A stretch of 25,485 nucleotides of DNA, from assembly GCA_037968515.1 (NCBI GenBank), contig JBBKVQ010000115.1:1-25485 (forward strand), written 5' to 3'. The DNA is from JBFFMO01 sp037968515 (GTDB lineage: Bacteria; Myxococcota_A; Bradymonadia; Bradymonadales; Bradymonadaceae). This document shows, in pieces, positions 21,347-25,485 of the stretch. A program made the position numbers and the translations under genes. How positions within the stretch are numbered: the first letter of the stretch is position 1; each line of letters begins with the position of its first letter. The notes under the pieces were generated by a model, which worked only from the letters and a program-made list of their open reading frames with translations, did no database searches and was not told where the DNA came from.

Positions 21347-22480
21347 TTAAAGGGTTGGTTTGGTCACAGTCGACGCATCAAGTGTGACGGCAGTCTGCGC
21401 GAGCAGGCGGCCATTCACCGATGCGCCTGTTCCCAAGATGATCGCGGTTTGACACAAGATATTCCCCTCCATATGGGAATTGGTGCCAATCATGACCTGT
21501 CCGAAAGACTGCCAATAGATATTCTTGGCCTGAGCGCCCCCGCTCAAAATCACCTTGGCGCCATTGGCCTGCGTGATGTCTCCGGCAACTTCAAAGATCC
21601 AAACATCATCTGCGCCACCGCTAAGCGTGACGTCCGTCGCAATGCCCACGCCCGTGCCCCACTTATAAAGACCAGGAACAAGGGTTTTTCCGCCAATTTC
21701 TCCGGCACCAAGCTCGGTGAAATCAGGAATCGAACGGCCCGCCGCATCGGAATATGCGGTCTCCATATCGCTGATCGCAGCGGTCAAGTTTGAAGGCGTT
21801 GGGACACCATAATCAGCAGCGAACACCTTTCCTGTGACCTGGTCAGAAGACGCAAATTGATTGGTCGCGTCCACTGTCAGCGAAAAACCAGTAAGGGCAG
21901 TGGAATCAATAGGACTTACGCCGATATCACCCGTGACGACAGAGGTTGGGACGGTGTCGATTCCGGATTTGGCTAAAATTGCAAAGTTTCCAGCTGTTCC
22001 AAGAGAAACTGGAGCGGGTCCGAGCGAAGTTGTCGCCCGGGTCGTGAAGTTCCAAGTAAAATCTGTGGCAAGCTCGTTGCCGCTTACGTCCTTAACTCCA
22101 GCCAAAACGGTCGCCGAATAGTTCGTACTCACCGTCAAGGGAGCTGTTGCCTGAAAAGTCGCGGTGTTGCCGCTGTACGTGACCGTGCCAGCGACAGGTG
22201 TCGCTCCTTGGCTCAAGGTGAACGTCGAGGCAGTGATGGTTGAAGCATCCATCCCTTTACTAAAGACCGCGTTGACGTTTGCTCTTACAGAAACCCCTGC
22301 CTCGCCGTTCGTAGGGCGAGTTGCCATGACGGTAGGGGCAGTTGTGGTGTCGTTGTTGGAACCGTTGTTGGAGCCGTTGTTGGAGCCGTTGTTAGAACCG
22401 TTGTCGCTTGTTGAACTGTCATCGCTGCACGCTGCCACAAGGCAGACGGTCAAAATCAATAAAACAGAAATTCGATGCAT
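21347..22480 (-). CDS. DUF3494 ice-binding-like lipoprotein with SbsA-type Ig domain (copy 2)
   Basis: A 377-residue paralogue of the adjacent gene with the same layout: signal MHRISVLLILTVCLVAAC (lipobox Cys18), (SNNG)n linker (26-44), Big_5 Ig-like domain (about 48-148) and DUF3494 domain (about 159-375). By eye roughly four of five residues match copy 1 in the two domains, while the signal peptides and linkers differ. Differences include SHMEGNILCQ against SHFEGIAICQ. The ATG at 22480 is chosen because the signal peptide starts there and AAGAAG lies just upstream; the longer frame to 22567 would precede it with 29 non-signal residues. The two copies probably arose by tandem duplication and may be surface-displayed, but ice binding is inferred from family only. 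Confidence 0.9.
   Translation of the reverse strand: MHRISVLLILTVCLVAACSDDSSTSDNGSNNGSNNGSNNGSNNDTTTAPTVMATRPTNGEAGVSVRANVNAVFSKGMDASTITASTFTLSQGATPVAGTVTYSGNTATFQATAPLTVSTNYSATVLAGVKDVSGNELATDFTWNFTTRATTSLGPAPVSLGTAGNFAILAKSGIDTVPTSVVTGDIGVSPIDSTALTGFSLTVDATNQFASSDQVTGKVFAADYGVPTPSNLTAAISDMETAYSDAAGRSIPDFTELGAGEIGGKTLVPGLYKWGTGVGIATDVTLSGGADDVWIFEVAGDITQANGAKVILSGGAQAKNIYWQSFGQVMIGTNSHMEGNILCQTAIILGTGASVNGRLLAQTAVTLDASTVTKPTL
22349..22405 (-). repeat. 12-bp tandem repeat encoding the SNNG linker (copy 2)
   Basis: About four and a half units encode Ser-Asn-Asn-Gly with TCC-AAC-AAC-GGT-type codons, unlike the TCG-AAT-AAT codons used in copy 1. Same protein repeat, different DNA repeat. Confidence 0.85.
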
Positions 22481-22496
22481 ATTGCTTCTTTTTTGT

Positions 22497-22508
22497 GCGC
22501 ATTTGCGC
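22497..22508. promoter_or_regulatory. GCGCA-TT-TGCGC palindrome upstream of DUF3494 copy 2
   Basis: Identical 12-bp dyad, 16 bases before the start codon, as for copy 1 (21209-21220). On the coding strand it is followed by an A-rich spacer containing AAGAAG, as in copy 1. Confidence 0.5.
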
Positions 22509-22946
22509 GTTCTCGAGGCCCATTCGAGCCTCGCCGTCGAAGATAAGCGCGTCAGGTCGCAAAGCAATGATTTGGTTAACGATCTGACAATCCCAACGGT
22601 CTGGTTTTCGACACCGCGAAAAGCTCAAAAAAACAGCCACCTCCCCGTTCGCCGGCTCTAACAAACGGCCTCAGCGACGCACAGTGACATTTGGAATTGT
22701 CATATTCTTACGCGGAATCACCCCAATACGGCGATCCGGCAGGACCGCCAATAGTGTATTCAGGAATACACGTCGCGGTGTTTGCGGGATCTTTGGTCCA
22801 TTTGCGAAGGCTGGTAAAATCTGGTCTAGTGTTCGCGAAGACCTAAGTGAGGTGGGAGAAGTGCGCGCAGAAATTCGAATCTATTTCCGACAACGTTTGC
22901 GCGTTAATGCCGCTCCTCAGATAAAAAAACAATTAAAGGGGAATCA
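22509..22946. other. Divergent intergenic region, 438 bp
   Basis: Separates DUF3494 copy 2 (-) from the Pro/Thr-linker lipoprotein (+). It must contain promoters for both, but no convincing -35/-10 pair was identified. An 88-codon open frame (22684-22950) lacks a ribosome-binding site and a recognisable protein pattern and overlaps the next gene, so I do not call it. Confidence 0.5.
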
Positions 22947-24182
22947 ATGAAAAGCAGTGCATGGCTTATCGCGGCAATCGTTTTTGGTGGCTGCGGCGAC
23001 TCGGGGTCCAACGACTCGCAACCCACACCCAACGAAACAACAATACCTGACCCTGCGCCGACACCCGACCCGACGCCCACCGACGAGCCAATTAAAACCC
23101 CGATTGTGTGCTCAGATCCAGAGACGGTCGAAGCCGTAACTTCGACGGAAGAGTTCGAGGCACCCACACGATTTTGGGAACCACTCTGGGGAAATTTTCC
23201 AGAGACATGGGACGAACAAGTCATCACGATTTTAAGGCCGGCTGGAACGGTCGGTTATAAAGTATCCAAGCTCAAAGAGTCCGACCTTGTTTTGGACATT
23301 CAACGGCAAATCGGTACTCGGCGAGAAGCTCATGCCGTGCAGTACTTTTTCCTACTCGATAATAAACCCATCGAAACAACGGTGCGCGTCTGGAACCGTT
23401 CGAGGACCGTGATAGAGACCGAAGTCCAAGGTTCGACATACGACACTGGCGTGCTCGACCCAGGCGCAAGGTTAGCTTTCGAGGTCGTGATTCCCGCAGA
23501 ATCAATGCCTGAGTCACGGTTCTACGACTTGGTCATCGTTACCAGGGACATGGACCGCGACATATATTCATCCGATTTCGCCTCGCATTATGCTGTCGCC
23601 AATGAGAGCTACGATCTGCCGGCGTTCGACTGCTTTTTACCGTCCTACAACGCCTACCGAAACGAGATGCCGCTGAACAGCGCAGAACAAGCCATCGAAA
23701 ACGCCCGCAGACCATTAAATGTTTTTCGGCACCTTCAAATCTACTTGGACGACGCTCCGGCGGATTTTGTGGACGCCCGCCGTGTCGTCGACGTGACAGG
23801 TAAACAGACCCTGAAAGTGAATATCGTTGGATACCCAATCTCCGGAGAGAGAGGTTTCATCCCAGAGACCCTGTTTCCGGTTTTGAATGACCAGATTCTG
23901 GAGGACCGCTTCGACGTTGCATTTGCGGGCATTGCACCGCTTAACGTAAGCGGCACGCCTGGTCAAAATGGGCCGTGGCCAGGTTCGACGGGGGGTGCGA
24001 ATTACGACGAAATGCCATTCATTCCGGTTTGGCGGGGGGAATTCGAAGTGGAATTGCCGGACGTCGCGAGTACGGATCTGCAACTGTTCGCGGCTCGCTG
24101 GCCTCATTCATCGGTCGGCTCCTACGACGTTGACGGAAGCAACGTGATTCGTTTGGTTCGAACTGATGCCTCACAGCCCTGA
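22947..24182 (+). CDS. Hypothetical lipoprotein with Pro/Thr/Asp linker
   Basis: A 411-residue lipoprotein: signal MKSSAWLIAAIVFGGC with Cys16 in the lipobox, then a linker of about 35 residues with PTPDPTPTDEP, then a large domain of unknown family with many short strands. Notable segments are FWEPLWGNFPETWDEQVI (74-91), VQYFFLLDNKPIETTVRVWN, DPGARLAFEVVIPAESM, PAFDCFLPSYNAYRNEMP and WRGEFEVELPDV near the end. The middle reads like beta-sandwich repeats. There are only two cysteines after the lipobox. A good ribosome-binding site (AAAGGGG) lies seven bases before the ATG. It converges with the next gene 15 bp away and is probably transcribed alone. Confidence 0.82.
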   Translation: MKSSAWLIAAIVFGGCGDSGSNDSQPTPNETTIPDPAPTPDPTPTDEPIKTPIVCSDPETVEAVTSTEEFEAPTRFWEPLWGNFPETWDEQVITILRPAGTVGYKVSKLKESDLVLDIQRQIGTRREAHAVQYFFLLDNKPIETTVRVWNRSRTVIETEVQGSTYDTGVLDPGARLAFEVVIPAESMPESRFYDLVIVTRDMDRDIYSSDFASHYAVANESYDLPAFDCFLPSYNAYRNEMPLNSAEQAIENARRPLNVFRHLQIYLDDAPADFVDARRVVDVTGKQTLKVNIVGYPISGERGFIPETLFPVLNDQILEDRFDVAFAGIAPLNVSGTPGQNGPWPGSTGGANYDEMPFIPVWRGEFEVELPDVASTDLQLFAARWPHSSVGSYDVDGSNVIRLVRTDASQP

Positions 24183-24197
24183 GCACATGTCTGAACT

Positions 24198-24947
24198 TCA
24201 GCCGTGCTTTCGTTCGTGGTCGCGCAGCGTATCTTCGACATTATTGAGCGCGTTTTGAATCTGTTCTGAAAGGCCGTCCTGCGGCCCAAGCGACTTCATG
24301 TGGGCCGTGGCTAAATGCTCGATGGCCTTCGTCCTCTCGACCAGCTCCATGGCCCAGGCACGAAACTCCGCCGCGGCCGCAGCGCGTTCCTGCAGAACCT
24401 GCGATAAAGTTGGATGAAAGCGTAATCCCGACACCAAAGGCAGGCTAACGTAAGTCAGCGTGTCGTCGACATGCAGTGTTTTGCTGGCCGGATGAAAAAC
24501 CAGCACCGACGAAAAATGCAATTTTTCATTGGAAGGGATGAAGTCCACACCTCGTGGAACCGAAAACTCCAAATCATCGGCAAACTGCTCATGAAGCCTT
24601 GGGTCATCAGTCGTAAGATTAGCCCATTTTAAATCGGGAAAAAGGTCGTGATGCCTCTTCGTGCCAATATGCATGGCCGCGGGAAACTGTGCGTGGGTCT
24701 TTTTTACAAAAGCAGTATGAAACGGATGCACGTTGATGACCGCCTGCACGGCCTTGCCCTGGTCGGTCAGGCTCATGATTTGCTCTTTAACTGCACCGTC
24801 CAGCGGGTAGCTATCCAACATCACAAACCGACCGGTTTTCAAACGAACAAGCGACGATTGTGTCCCGATATCGAGCAGTCCTGCGATCTTGAAAGAGCCT
24901 CGAATATTCCAAAACCCTTCACCCATTTCGACGATTTTATCACTCAT
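24198..24947 (-). CDS. Degenerate metallo-beta-lactamase-fold-like (DUF4336-like) protein
   Basis: A 249-residue cytoplasmic protein without a signal peptide. The N-terminal half reads like an MBL-fold protein: FWNIRGSFKIAGLLDIGTQSSLVRL, then FVMLDSYPLD, then VINVHPFHTAFVKKTHAQFP (71-90), where H74-x2-H77 stands in place of the usual HxHxDH, then AAMHIGTKRHHDLFPDLKW, and HVDDTLTYV (159-167), resembling the later metal-ligand Asp strand. This pattern is close to DUF4336-type proteins, in which the metal site is reduced. The C-terminal 70 residues are helical and charged (LQERAAAAAEFRAWAMELVERTKAIEHL). An AGG site lies about eight bases before the ATG. The reaction is unknown; a hydrolase activity is not certain because key ligands are missing. 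Confidence 0.7.
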   Translation of the reverse strand: MSDKIVEMGEGFWNIRGSFKIAGLLDIGTQSSLVRLKTGRFVMLDSYPLDGAVKEQIMSLTDQGKAVQAVINVHPFHTAFVKKTHAQFPAAMHIGTKRHHDLFPDLKWANLTTDDPRLHEQFADDLEFSVPRGVDFIPSNEKLHFSSVLVFHPASKTLHVDDTLTYVSLPLVSGLRFHPTLSQVLQERAAAAAEFRAWAMELVERTKAIEHLATAHMKSLGPQDGLSEQIQNALNNVEDTLRDHERKHG

Positions 24948-25099
24948 TTGGCTTACCTACTTAACCGAAATTATCGCAGCAATTAAGCCGTCACGCCGAC
25001 TGCATGTTTTCCCGCAATTGAAACACGTTGCCTTCTGAATCCATTGCGTTGCAACCGAAAACCCCGGACCAGACCACCAAAAACCTGATTGACCGGCCA

Positions 25100-25485
25100 T
25101 TATATCTCCGGGCTGGGAGCCGGGCACGTGATGTCAGACTCAACCTCAAATGGCGACACCGTGACAGTCGTTAACGGCAAAAACTGGTAGGTTGGAACAT
25201 CGACCACCTCTTCATCCGCAGGTACCACAGGCGCGTCGAACTCGCGTGGCCTGTTCAAAATGGTCGGTGCACCCAAGCAATCCGCCGTCATGGTATTGGT
25301 CGAAATGATAGAGCTTGGGGTGCTGATCAAGTTTTCGCCCGAAAACGTCAATCCGCCGCCTCCTAAGAACGCTGCTTTCACAGCACCTGTGGTCTCGAGT
25401 TCAGCGGTAATTTTAGCACCAACTCTCGAGCCCAAAGCACCGCTGGTGGCGACGAATGAGACGTAAGTTTTGTCGCCTTTGCCCG
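25100..25485 (-). CDS. C-terminal part of an unidentified (probably exported) protein
   Basis: The minus-strand frame is open from the right edge of the window to the TAA at 25100, about 128 codons; its start lies outside. It begins GKGDKTYVSFVATSGALG and continues with small-residue, strand-rich sequence (AAFLGGGGLTFSG; ISTPSSIISTNTMTADCLG), ending in a Pro/acid-rich stretch (PVVPADEEVVDVPTY) and SPEI. An internal TTG at 25435 could be mistaken for a start but has no support. The composition resembles exported lipoproteins nearby; no family is recognised. Confidence 0.65.
   Translation of the reverse strand, partial: GKGDKTYVSFVATSGALGSRVGAKITAELETTGAVKAAFLGGGGLTFSGENLISTPSSIISTNTMTADCLGAPTILNRPREFDAPVVPADEEVVDVPTYQFLPLTTVTVSPFEVESDITCPAPSPEI

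Noticed and set aside
22684..22950. An 88-codon open frame before the Pro/Thr-linker lipoprotein
   Set aside because: Non-ATG start without a ribosome-binding site, basic low-quality composition, and overlap with the well-supported next start.

Overview
The window looks like chromosomal DNA of a Myxococcota/Bradymonadota-type (former deltaproteobacterial) bacterium. The evidence is a MYXO-CTERM-like sorting signal (GCGC motif, membrane helix, Arg-rich tail) on the protein at 15596-18100, many lipoproteins whose lipobox is followed by Asn-rich linkers such as (SNNG)n or (NNT)n, and a Gly-rich surface-protein tail of a kind common in that phylum. The taxonomic placement is inference; no rRNA or tRNA gene was seen.

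Left part (1-3142): a light-dependent DNA-repair operon on the + strand. A DUF2256 zinc-knuckle protein abuts a full-length iron-sulfur photolyase of the PhrB/FeS-BCP type. This is followed by a photolyase split into two overlapping genes in reversed order: first the FAD-binding catalytic domain, then the N-terminal-type alpha/beta domain. The catalytic half carries four cysteines at positions equivalent to those that hold the [4Fe-4S] cluster of PhrB. This is the most interesting part of the window.

Middle part (3167-9659): a convergent NmrA-like NAD(P)-binding protein, a gap with a possible RHS-repeat remnant followed by an orphan small protein, then the divergent oxyR-like/katG peroxide-defence pair. 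That pair has a perfect 8-7-8 inverted repeat at the oxyR start and a textbook terminator after katG. Next is a lipoprotein gene that appears broken by two frameshifts.

Right part (10026-25485): an envelope/exported-protein region. It holds a beta-lactamase-fold serine hydrolase lipoprotein, a chlorophyllase-like alpha/beta hydrolase lipoprotein, a small secreted protein, an EGF-repeat/Gly-rich lipoprotein, a large MYXO-CTERM protein with a duplicated Cys-containing domain and four Ig-like domains, a Cys-rich lipoprotein, and another lipoprotein. Two tandem DUF3494 (ice-binding/adhesin-like) lipoproteins follow, sharing a 12-bp palindrome at the same distance from their start codons, then a Pro/Thr-linker lipoprotein. 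The region ends with a degenerate metallo-beta-lactamase-like protein and a partial gene at the right edge. Most of these genes stand alone or converge rather than forming operons. Photorepair, peroxide defence and ice-binding-like proteins together suggest a sunlit, oxic, possibly cold surface habitat (inference).
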